From JAKSUT01 sp045616505 (lineage in GTDB: Bacteria > Cyanobacteriota > Vampirovibrionia > Gastranaerophilales > Gastranaerophilaceae), in the NCBI GenBank assembly GCA_045616505.1, contig JAZLGV010000070.1, positions 1 through 14,958 on the forward strand: DNA of 14,958 nt, written 5' to 3'. Below are positions 1-6,325 of the stretch, one piece after another. The position numbers and the translations under genes are program-made. The first letter of the stretch is position 1, and the number at the start of each line of letters is the position of its first letter. Below the pieces are notes generated by a model. The model was not told the DNA's origin, searched no databases, and saw only the letters and a program-made list of their open reading frames with translations.

Positions 1-1151
1 CCATTGTTTTCAGAATGTTTGTAAATAGCATAAACCATAGATGGAGTAAATTCTTTAGAAGATAGACCATAACGTCCACCAATTACTCTGATATCTTTGT
101 TTTCTAATGCTGCTACAACATCTAAGTATAAAGGTTCACCAATTGAACCAGGTTCTTTAGTTCTATCAAGAACTGCGATACGTTTTGTGCTAGAAGGCAA
201 AGCTTCGTTAAAACGTTTTGTATCAAATGGTCTGTATAATCTAACTTTAACCAAACCATATTTAGTACCTTTTTTAGCGTTCAAGTATTCGATTGTTTCT
301 TCAATAGTTTCACAACCAGAACCGATAGCTACGATTACATCAGTTGCATCAGGAGCACCAACATAATCAAATGGATGATATTGACGACCTGTAACTTTTG
401 CAACTTTATCCATATATTCTTGAACGATTTCTGGAACAGCATCATAGTATTTATTAACTGTTTCACGTCCTTGGAAATATACGTCAGTGTTTTGAGCACC
501 AACTTTACATTTTGGATCTTCTGGACGTAAAGCTCTTGCTCTGAATTCTTCAATATATTTTGGTTCAACTAAAGATGCGATATCTTCGTAAGAAATTTCT
601 TCAATTTTGTGAACTTCGTGAGATGTTCTGAAACCATCGAAGAATTGCAAGAAAGGAACTTTAGCTTTGTAAGTTGCTAAGTGAGCAACTAAAGCCATAT
701 CCATTTCTTCTTGAACACTGTTAGCAGCCAACATAGCATAACCTGTGTTTCTGCAACCCATAACGTCAGTGTGATCACCAAAGATAGCTAATGATTGAGC
801 TGCCAATGCACGAGCTGAAACGTGGATAACGTGAGGAATCATTTCCCCAGCTACTTTGTGCATTACAGGAATCATTAATAATAAACCTTGAGAAGCAGTA
901 TATGTAGATGTTAAAGCACCTGCTGCAAGTGAACCGTGAACAGCACCTGCTGCACCAGCTTCAGATTGCATTTCAGCAACTCTTACTTCTTTGCCCCAAA
1001 TGTTTTTCTTATGTTGTGAAGCCCATTCATCAATCCATTCACCCATAGTAGATGAAGGAGTGATAGGGTAGATAGCTGAAACTTCGCTTAATGCATACGC
1101 AACGTGCGCTGCAGCGTAGTTACCATCAACTGTTATAGTTTTTTTTGGCAT
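1..1151 (-). CDS. nifJ: Pyruvate:ferredoxin (flavodoxin) oxidoreductase, N-terminal part, runs off the left edge
   Basis: This gene encodes the first 383 residues of a single-chain pyruvate:ferredoxin oxidoreductase, which decarboxylates pyruvate to acetyl-CoA and CO2 and passes the electrons to ferredoxin in the cytoplasm of anaerobes. I translated it by hand; the frame is open from the ATG (complement of 1149-1151) to the window edge. The protein begins MPKKTITVDGNYAAAHVAYA and carries the family motif YPITPSS at residues 28-34 and the EMQSEAGAAGAVHGS block in the pyruvate/TPP-binding domain I, followed by domain II. Full-length members are near 1,170-1,200 aa, so the ferredoxin-like 4Fe-4S and TPP-binding C-terminal domains lie outside the window. 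A strong AAAGGAGGG Shine-Dalgarno (1162-1170) fixes the start. Codon use differs from its neighbours: CGT is used about as often as AGA for arginine and AAC/TTC are common, typical of a highly expressed gene. Confidence 0.95.
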   Translation of the reverse strand, partial: MPKKTITVDGNYAAAHVAYALSEVSAIYPITPSSTMGEWIDEWASQHKKNIWGKEVRVAEMQSEAGAAGAVHGSLAAGALTSTYTASQGLLLMIPVMHKVAGEMIPHVIHVSARALAAQSLAIFGDHTDVMGCRNTGYAMLAANSVQEEMDMALVAHLATYKAKVPFLQFFDGFRTSHEVHKIEEISYEDIASLVEPKYIEEFRARALRPEDPKCKVGAQNTDVYFQGRETVNKYYDAVPEIVQEYMDKVAKVTGRQYHPFDYVGAPDATDVIVAIGSGCETIEETIEYLNAKKGTKYGLVKVRLYRPFDTKRFNEALPSSTKRIAVLDRTKEPGSIGEPLYLDVVAALENKDIRVIGGRYGLSSKEFTPSMVYAIYKHSENN

Positions 1152-1220
1152 AATTACTAGACCCTCCTTTAAATTATCTTCCTAGTTTTCTTAATAACCA
1201 TATACAAAAAAGATAACGCA

Positions 1221-1252
1221 AATATATCAAAAATACAAGAAAAAATTGCCAA
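1221..1252 (-). promoter_or_regulatory. Predicted nifJ promoter with extended -10
   Basis: Reading the minus strand, TGATATATT (complement of 1221-1229) is an extended -10 element, with TTGGCA (complement of 1247-1252) as a candidate -35. The 20-bp spacer is long, so recognition may rest mainly on the TG-extended -10. The predicted start near 1214 leaves a leader of about 60 nt before the nifJ ATG. Confidence 0.45.
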
Positions 1253-1318
1253 ATTTTAAATTTCGTGAAATTTATCACAAAATAAAATATTTGAATATAT
1301 ACGCTTCAAAAATTCCCA

Positions 1319-1345
1319 TGTTATAATTTATAAATATAAAAGGAG
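1319..1345 (+). promoter_or_regulatory. Extended -10 promoter and ribosome binding site of pdxJ
   Basis: TG at 1319-1320, one base, then a perfect TATAAT at 1322-1327 form a consensus extended -10. No convincing -35 lies 17 bp upstream. AAAAGGAG (1338-1345) is the Shine-Dalgarno, 9 nt before the pdxJ ATG. The predicted transcription start near 1334 gives a leader of only about 20 nt. Confidence 0.6.
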
Positions 1346-1354
1346 TAATTAAAC

Positions 1355-2065
1355 ATGTTATTAGGTGTAAACATAGACCACGTTGCAACTCTTAGAAACG
1401 TAAGACAAGCAAAAGAACCAGATGTAATCAAAGCAGCATTGATTTGCGAAAACCTTGGAGTTGCTGGAATTACAACTCATTTAAGAGAAGATAGAAGACA
1501 CATCAAAGATGATGATGTAATAAAATTAAAAACAATTTTACATACAAGATTAAATCTTGAAATGGCAATGACAGACGAAATGCAAAAAATCGCTCTTGAA
1601 CTAAAACCAGCAGCTTGCTGCATTGTTCCTGAAAAAAGACAAGAATTAACAACAGAAGGTGGACTCGATGTAGCTGGGCAACAAAAAAGAGCAATAGAAT
1701 TTGTAAAACCATTAAAAGATGCAGGTATTGAAGTAAGTATGTTTATAGATCCTGATGCAAAACAAATTGAAGCATCACACATCGCAGGAGCTCCATTTAT
1801 TGAACTTCACACAGGTGCTTACGCAGAAGCATTCGGAACAAATCGTGAAAACACAGAATTTTTAAAACTTAAAAGTGCAGCAGTATTTGCACAAAGTTTA
1901 AATTTAAAAGTTAATGCAGGACACGGACTTGATTATGAAAACGTGAAAAGAATGCACGAAATTCCAAATCTTGTAGAACTAAATATTGGACACAGCATTA
2001 TCGCAAGAGCCGTATTTGTTGGACTTGAAAAAGCTGTAAAAGAAATGAAAGATTTAATAGCTTAA
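1355..2065 (+). CDS. pdxJ: Pyridoxine 5'-phosphate synthase
   Basis: PdxJ condenses 1-deoxy-D-xylulose 5-phosphate with 3-amino-2-oxopropyl phosphate to give pyridoxine 5'-phosphate, the last ring-forming step of DXP-dependent vitamin B6 synthesis. At 236 aa it is of normal length for this cytoplasmic TIM-barrel enzyme. Diagnostic blocks are LGVNIDHVATLRNVR at the N-terminus (Asn6, His9), THLREDRRHI (41-50), LNLEMAMT with the conserved Glu69, VSMFIDPD, ELHTGAYAE, the NAGHGLDY loop with its conserved His, and the C-terminal LNIGHSIIARAV phosphate-binding segment. The start is set by the AAAAGGAG 9 nt upstream and by the family N-terminus. A short gene follows after 11 nt with its own AGGAG, so the two are probably co-transcribed. 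No other B6 gene is present here. Confidence 0.97.
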   Translation: MLLGVNIDHVATLRNVRQAKEPDVIKAALICENLGVAGITTHLREDRRHIKDDDVIKLKTILHTRLNLEMAMTDEMQKIALELKPAACCIVPEKRQELTTEGGLDVAGQQKRAIEFVKPLKDAGIEVSMFIDPDAKQIEASHIAGAPFIELHTGAYAEAFGTNRENTEFLKLKSAAVFAQSLNLKVNAGHGLDYENVKRMHEIPNLVELNIGHSIIARAVFVGLEKAVKEMKDLIA

Positions 2066-2076
2066 AGGAGTATAAA

Positions 2077-2394
2077 ATGAAAAGCGAACTTGAAGTTACA
2101 CAAGAAATGCAACAAGTAGTAGAACAAATGAGATTAGACGATTTGGAAGAAAATCCAGATTTAGAAAACGAAATCTTTGATTGCGATTGTTGTGGAAAAA
2201 GCAAACCTCTTGCAGGCTCAGTTTTATACGAAAATAGTTATAGATTATGTAACGATTGCGTTTTATATGCAGAAGTTGGTTTTGAACTAAAAAAAATCAA
2301 ATGCATTCAAGAATTAATAGACGCAATGGAAGATAAAAGATTAGAAGAAATTTGCGAATTTATAAAAAAAGATGAAGCTAGTATGAAAAATTAA
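2077..2394 (+). CDS. Small CxxC/CxxC (zinc-ribbon-like) protein, unrecognised
   Basis: I do not recognise this 105-aa acidic protein. An N-terminal helical, Glu-rich segment (about 1-33) precedes a four-cysteine cluster, Cys36-x2-Cys39 and Cys58-x2-Cys61, spaced as in a zinc ribbon or treble clef, with an additional Cys38. A charged helical tail with two more cysteines (Cys76 and Cys93) completes it. There is no signal peptide or membrane segment, so it should be cytoplasmic. AGGAG at 2067-2071 precedes the ATG, and the gene starts 11 nt after pdxJ, so it is almost certainly the distal gene of a pdxJ operon. A metal-binding adaptor or regulator is possible, but nothing in the sequence identifies a partner or links it chemically to vitamin B6. 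Confidence 0.8.
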   Translation: MKSELEVTQEMQQVVEQMRLDDLEENPDLENEIFDCDCCGKSKPLAGSVLYENSYRLCNDCVLYAEVGFELKKIKCIQELIDAMEDKRLEEICEFIKKDEASMKN

Positions 2395-2427
2395 TTGTAA
2401 ACAATTGTTACAAAAATCGAAATTTTT
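2395..2427 (+). repeat. Two adjacent short inverted repeats after the pdxJ operon
   Basis: TTGTAA (2395-2400) and TTACAA (2408-2413) form a 6-bp inverted repeat with a 7-nt centre directly after the stop codon. AAAAAT (2412-2417) and ATTTTT (2422-2427) form a second one around a CGAA loop. Both stems are weak, and neither is followed by a good U-run, so a terminator is doubtful. They lie just upstream of the sigma-28-like promoter and could instead be protein-binding sites. Confidence 0.3.
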
Positions 2428-2438
2428 CATCAAAAAGT

Positions 2439-2465
2439 TAAAGTTTAAAAAAAATCTACCGATAC
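2439..2465 (+). promoter_or_regulatory. Near-consensus sigma-28 (FliA/SigD) promoter
   Basis: TAAAGTTT at 2439-2446 matches all 8 bases of the FliA -35 consensus. After exactly 11 nt comes ACCGATAC (2458-2465), matching 6 of 8 bases of the -10 consensus GCCGATAA, including the CCGATA core. The arrangement TAAA-N15-(G)CCGATA also fits Bacillus SigD. No sigma-70 -10 is visible between here and the ATG at 2516. The predicted start near 2472 leaves a leader of about 45 nt. The cognate sigma factor is not in this window. Confidence 0.6.
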
Positions 2466-2515
2466 ACATAGTAAGGGTAAGTAAGTTACGGTAAAAAAGG
2501 AGTATCAGTAGAAAA

Positions 2516-3424
2516 ATGGGTTTATCAGCTTCACAAGGCAGATTATTGACTCTAACTTCAAGATTATCAGATCTTGAATTAAGAGCTCAAACCATATCTA
2601 ATCAAAAGATGCGTTTGACTACGTCTCAAACTGATGCTTCTACAAAATACCAAGAAGCATTAAACTTACAAAAGATAATGTACAACAACGGTCAAAGAGA
2701 AGTTCAAGCAACAGTTAAAAACTTAACTGAATTTTCAAACTCTGAAGACCAAAAATACTTAGTAACAAATTCTGGTGCATTAGTTGTAAGCGAAAAAATC
2801 GCAGGATTTTATGACGCAAACAAAGGCAACCTTGATGCATTTGTAAACGCATATATTTCAGACCATGAAAATGTAACTTATACTGATGGTTTCATAGGAA
2901 AAGCTGAAGGTTATACTAATAATGACCCAACAGCGCACAAAGAATACAATATTGCAAGTAGAGATGAATTAGCAAAATATGCTAAAAGTATTTTCCAAAA
3001 AATGGAAGCTAACGGATATAGCAAAGTCCCTACTTCTTGTATGAATGACCCACAATACTTAATGAAAAACTTAGTAAGTGGTAACTTCAACTTAGCAGAA
3101 GATAAATACTCTACTGAAAGCTACACTTATACAGATGCAGACGGTGTAGAAAAAACTAAAAATCGTACTAATTACACAGAATTCGATGTGTTAAACTATC
3201 AAACTGATGCTGATTATCTTTATGCAGAATCAGATGACACACAAATTGCAAGAGCTCAAGCTGAATATGATGCAACACTTGCAACTCTTGAAACTAAAGA
3301 AAAGAAATTAGATATGGAATTAAGCAACATCGAAACAGAACACTCTGCAATTCAAGAAGAAAAAGAAGGTTTAGAAAAAGTAATTAGTTCTAACACAGAA
3401 AGAACATTTAAATTATTTGCATAA
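2516..3424 (+). CDS. Unrecognised helical protein, possible exported axial-type protein
   Basis: I cannot assign this 302-aa protein to a named family. Its N-terminal 50 residues (beginning MGLSASQGRLLTLTSRLSDL) and its C-terminal 57 residues (from about 246, with LEKVISSNTERTFKLF near the end) are predicted amphipathic or coiled-coil helices. They flank a Thr/Asn/Tyr/Asp-rich middle that looks extracellular or globular. There is no Sec signal peptide, no membrane segment, no tryptophan and only one cysteine. Conserved-looking helices at both ends around a variable middle recall flagellin and hook-associated proteins, but no flagellin motif is identifiable. The upstream sigma-28-type promoter supports a motility or flagellar-export link, by inference only. 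AAGGAG (2497-2502) lies 13 nt from the ATG, longer than usual; no better start is in frame. An HD-GYP gene follows after 62 nt. Confidence 0.8.
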   Translation: MGLSASQGRLLTLTSRLSDLELRAQTISNQKMRLTTSQTDASTKYQEALNLQKIMYNNGQREVQATVKNLTEFSNSEDQKYLVTNSGALVVSEKIAGFYDANKGNLDAFVNAYISDHENVTYTDGFIGKAEGYTNNDPTAHKEYNIASRDELAKYAKSIFQKMEANGYSKVPTSCMNDPQYLMKNLVSGNFNLAEDKYSTESYTYTDADGVEKTKNRTNYTEFDVLNYQTDADYLYAESDDTQIARAQAEYDATLATLETKEKKLDMELSNIETEHSAIQEEKEGLEKVISSNTERTFKLFA

Positions 3425-3449
3425 AAACTTAAAATTTCATCCATTTATA

Positions 3450-3478
3450 TTGTGTAAGAAATAAAAAATTGATATAAT
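3450..3478 (+). promoter_or_regulatory. Promoter of the HD-GYP gene, predicted leaderless
   Basis: TG (3470-3471), one base, then TATAAT (3473-3478) make a perfect extended -10. TTGTGT (3450-3455) sits 17 bp upstream as a partial -35. The expected start at 3484-3486 is immediately before the ATG at 3487, and no Shine-Dalgarno can be seen, so the mRNA is predicted to be leaderless. Confidence 0.6.
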
Positions 3479-3486
3479 ATATTGGT

Positions 3487-4770
3487 ATGCAGAAAATAGC
3501 TCCTGAAGAAATTATAGATTTTAAGATTTTGCCATTCAATATCTATTCTGAATTTGGCGAAAAGATTTTCTCTGCCGGAGAAACATTAACTCCAGGTAAA
3601 TTATTACAGCTAAAACATATGGCTGTATTATACAGAGATGACGAAAATATTAATGTAAAACAAACTGAAGAAACAGAAAACCAAGATGTAAGTTTTGCAC
3701 TTCCTAACCAAGAAGTTCAATCTAACATTCCTGACGAAAAACCTTCAGAAAAGTTTTTTAAACAAGAACAAGAAACTGACACATCAGAAAGTTCTTTCCT
3801 TGATGAAGAATGGGAAATGGAAGATTTAGGTGGAGGCGAAATTGTTTCACCTAAAATCGAAAAAATAGAAACTTTACCAGAAGCACCAAAACCTGTTTTC
3901 AAAGCAAAAACTGACGAACAAATCGAAACAGAAAACATGCTAAACGAAGGTTTTGACATGAAACCTTCTACTATCACAAGAAACAAACTTTCTATTGACG
4001 ATATTGATGTAACAGAATACAAAGGGCCTGTCAATAAAAACTCTAACATTGACGCTCAAACACAATTAAAAATAAAAGCATTCTTTTATAAAACTATTGA
4101 TTCTGTTGGCAAAAAAAGCCCATTAGAAACATTAGGAATGTTTGCAAACATAAGAGATAAAATCGTTCAAGATATAATTTTGAATTCAGAAAAAGTTAAG
4201 TTATCTTCTCAATTAAAATTATTGGGAGAATATGATAGATGCCACTCTTTAAATACTGCAATTTTAAGTGGTGCAGTTGCAAGGCACATGGATTTATCTG
4301 AAACAATGATTTATAATATCGTATTAGCAGGACTTTTACACGATATTGGAAAAACAAAATTACCAAAAGAATTGTTAATGAATAATTCTTCATTAACAGC
4401 TAGAGAAGTTGAAGATTTAAGAAACCACACAAAAATTGGTTATAGAATGCTTAGAGCAGAAATGGATGTTCCAGAAAACATCGCTCAAGTAGCAAGAGAT
4501 CACCATGAATTTAACGATGGTACAGGTTATCCAAGTGGTAAATCAGGAGAAAGCATCAACACTGAAACCCAAATCATCGCAGTATGTAATTTCTTTGATA
4601 ACTTAACTTCAAACAGAACTTCATATCAAATTAGAAATACAAAAGAAGCCCTTAGAGTTATGCTTCAAATGGGAACAAAAAAATTCTCAGCTGATGCTCT
4701 TTATACTTTTGTTCATATGTTTAGCTACAACGACACAACAAACTTCGAAGAAATGGTACAACAACACTAA
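3487..4770 (+). CDS. HD-GYP domain protein, probable cyclic di-GMP phosphodiesterase
   Basis: HD-GYP proteins hydrolyse the second messenger cyclic di-GMP in the cytoplasm. This 427-aa protein has a short N-terminal domain (about 8-50, FKILPFNIYSEFGEKIFSAG) of a type often found ahead of HD-GYP domains, an acidic low-complexity linker (about 55-180), and a C-terminal HD-GYP domain (about 220-405). Visible motifs are YDRCHS, the HD metal pair His285-Asp286 in LLHDIGK, His314 in NHTKIGY, His339-His340 in DHHEFNDGTGYP, and Gly347-Tyr348-Pro349. The usual A-D-x-x-D-A-L-T-S segment reads CNFFDNLTSNR, so one Asp is Asn; activity is likely but not certain. No receiver or membrane segment is present, so the input signal is unknown. 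The ATG choice rests on the domain starting within 10 residues; there is no ribosome binding site. It may also be co-transcribed from the gene upstream. Confidence 0.92.
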   Translation: MQKIAPEEIIDFKILPFNIYSEFGEKIFSAGETLTPGKLLQLKHMAVLYRDDENINVKQTEETENQDVSFALPNQEVQSNIPDEKPSEKFFKQEQETDTSESSFLDEEWEMEDLGGGEIVSPKIEKIETLPEAPKPVFKAKTDEQIETENMLNEGFDMKPSTITRNKLSIDDIDVTEYKGPVNKNSNIDAQTQLKIKAFFYKTIDSVGKKSPLETLGMFANIRDKIVQDIILNSEKVKLSSQLKLLGEYDRCHSLNTAILSGAVARHMDLSETMIYNIVLAGLLHDIGKTKLPKELLMNNSSLTAREVEDLRNHTKIGYRMLRAEMDVPENIAQVARDHHEFNDGTGYPSGKSGESINTETQIIAVCNFFDNLTSNRTSYQIRNTKEALRVMLQMGTKKFSADALYTFVHMFSYNDTTNFEEMVQQH

Positions 4771-4800
4771 ACCTATTCTTCACTTTTGCTAAACCAGCTT

Positions 4801-4826
4801 TTTCAATATTTTATATTGAAATTTTT
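4801..4826 (+). terminator. AT-rich hairpin with T-run after the HD-GYP gene
   Basis: TTTCAATAT (4801-4809) and ATATTGAAA (4813-4821) form a perfect 9-bp stem with a TTT loop, followed by TTTTT (4822-4826) on the plus strand. It lies 30 nt after the HD-GYP stop codon and overlaps the stop codon and last codons of the convergent pgi gene. Only one G-C pair is present, so efficiency is doubtful. Confidence 0.4.
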
Positions 4827-6196
4827 GACTTTAATGTTTGAGCAGAATCTTCATAACCAGTTCTACCCATCAAAGCATAAGTGTAATTTTTAGCTTGTTC
4901 AACACCAGGTTGGTTAAAAGCATTAATATTATACAATTCACCAGCAATTGCAGTTTGAACTTCTAACATATAAAGCAATTGAGCAATATTATAACCATCA
5001 ACCTTCGGTAATGAAATAGTAACATTTGGTCTTTGATAATCTACCAAAGCAACTTTTGTAGCGTCTGCTTCTGCATTAATCAAATCGTTAATAGTTTTTC
5101 CACCCAAATAACCTATTCCTGTGTACTCAAATATACTTGGAATTTCTACGATTTTATCAAAATTTTCAACTCTAATAAAACTAATAACTTTATTATTAGG
5201 ACCTTCGTTATAAAGTTGAATTTGTGAATGTTGGTCTGTTACACCAAGAGCTTTTATTGGAGTAGGTCCACAATTAACTTTTTCACCGTTATTATTAAAT
5301 TCTTTTCCTAATGATTCAGCCCAAAGTTGAACATACCAATCAGAAACATATTTTAATCTTGAAGAATAAGGCATCATTACAGAAAGATTTTTACCTTTTT
5401 TAGTATCCATCAAGTAATGAATTAAAGCATTTTGAGCAGCGATATTATTATTAACATCGGTATTTTTCAACGCCAAATCCATATCTTTAATACCATTGAT
5501 AATTTCATCAATATCAATACCAACTAATGCTAAAGGTAACAAACCTACTGCTGAAAATACCGAAAATCTTCCACCTACATCATCAGGAACAACAAAAGAT
5601 TTATAACCTTCTTGATCTGCAAGTTGTCTTAAAATTCCTAATTGTTTATCTGTTGTTACAACAATATTTTTTCTGTAATTATCACCTAACTCTTCTTCCA
5701 ATATATCTTTTACAATCATATATTGAGACATAGTTTCTGCTGTTGAACCTGATTTAGTAATTACATTTACTAATGTTCGGCTCAAATCCAACATATCTAA
5801 CATACCAGCAATTTGATCTGGATCTATATTATCTAAAAAGAATAATCTTGGTAAACCTTCTCTTTGTTCTGGTGTAAGCATATTCCAATAAGGTTTTAAC
5901 AATGCTTCTGAAATAGCCATTCCGCCTAAAGATGAACCACCAATACCTAAAACTAAAATATTATCAAATCTGCCACTTACAATTGCTGCATATTCTTTTA
6001 CCAACCAAACAGTTTCTTCGTTATAACCAAGATTCATCCATTGTAACCATTGTCCTGGTTTATCTTTTCTTTTATTTAAACTTGAAATGATTTCTGCAAT
6101 TCTATCTCTATATGAATCAAATTCTGCTTGAATATTTAATCCGTGCTCTTCCCCAATCATATCAGATGTTACATTACGATAATCAAATTTAATCAT
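4811..6196 (-). CDS. pgi: Glucose-6-phosphate isomerase
   Basis: Pgi interconverts glucose 6-phosphate and fructose 6-phosphate in glycolysis and gluconeogenesis. The 461-aa length matches the shorter bacterial form (about 450 aa). Both family signatures are intact: DDVGGRFSVFSAVGLLPLA in the middle, and GELYNINAFNQPGVEQAKNY near the C-terminus with its catalytic-region Gln and Lys. The sugar-phosphate loop VLGIGGSSLGG, ITKSGSTAETM and the downstream TTDKQLGILR segment are also clear. AGAAGGAT (complement of 6203-6210) is the Shine-Dalgarno, 6-7 nt before the ATG. The gene has its own sigma-70-type promoter and is convergent with the HD-GYP gene, sharing a hairpin at the 3' ends. It is isolated from other glycolytic genes within this window. 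Confidence 0.97.
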   Translation of the reverse strand: MIKFDYRNVTSDMIGEEHGLNIQAEFDSYRDRIAEIISSLNKRKDKPGQWLQWMNLGYNEETVWLVKEYAAIVSGRFDNILVLGIGGSSLGGMAISEALLKPYWNMLTPEQREGLPRLFFLDNIDPDQIAGMLDMLDLSRTLVNVITKSGSTAETMSQYMIVKDILEEELGDNYRKNIVVTTDKQLGILRQLADQEGYKSFVVPDDVGGRFSVFSAVGLLPLALVGIDIDEIINGIKDMDLALKNTDVNNNIAAQNALIHYLMDTKKGKNLSVMMPYSSRLKYVSDWYVQLWAESLGKEFNNNGEKVNCGPTPIKALGVTDQHSQIQLYNEGPNNKVISFIRVENFDKIVEIPSIFEYTGIGYLGGKTINDLINAEADATKVALVDYQRPNVTISLPKVDGYNIAQLLYMLEVQTAIAGELYNINAFNQPGVEQAKNYTYALMGRTGYEDSAQTLKSKISI

Positions 6197-6258
6197 TTAA
6201 AAATCCTTCTATACAAAACTAACACACACCAGACAACAGTGTATATAAACAATAAAAG

Positions 6259-6298
6259 AATTGTACTATTATAAAAAATAAAAATAAAGTGTACAATT
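6259..6298 (-). promoter_or_regulatory. pgi promoter flanked by an 8-bp inverted repeat
   Basis: On the minus strand TTGTAC (complement of 6291-6296), a 17-bp spacer and TATAAT (complement of 6268-6273) form a good sigma-70 promoter with a predicted start near 6261. AATTGTAC (6259-6266) and GTACAATT (6291-6298) are perfect inverted repeats, one at the start site and one over the -35. A second palindrome, ACAATT-TAG-AATTGT (6293-6307), shares the -35 arm. A repressor operator is possible. Confidence 0.5.
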
Positions 6299-6325
6299 TA
6301 GAATTGTTAAGAAATATAAACAAAA

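Noticed and set aside
97..366. Open frame of 89 codons on the plus strand
   Set aside because: It is antisense to nifJ, whose minus-strand translation matches the family throughout; no ribosome binding site precedes it.
1477..1782. Open frame of 101 codons opposite pdxJ
   Set aside because: It is the complement of a clear pdxJ coding sequence and its translation has no recognisable domain.
2395..2427. Shared AATTGTTA sequence after the pdxJ operon and beside the pgi promoter (6302-6309) as a common regulator site
   Set aside because: Eight AT-rich bases are expected by chance at this composition, and the surrounding bases of the two palindromes differ.
3717..4049. Open frame of 110 codons opposite the HD-GYP linker
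   Set aside because: It is a shadow of the acidic Glu-rich linker, which reads as Ser/Phe-rich on the other strand.
6197..6325. Gap before pgi searched for an RNA gene or riboswitch
   Set aside because: Apart from the promoter and the inverted repeats it is low-complexity A-rich sequence without a stable fold that I can see.
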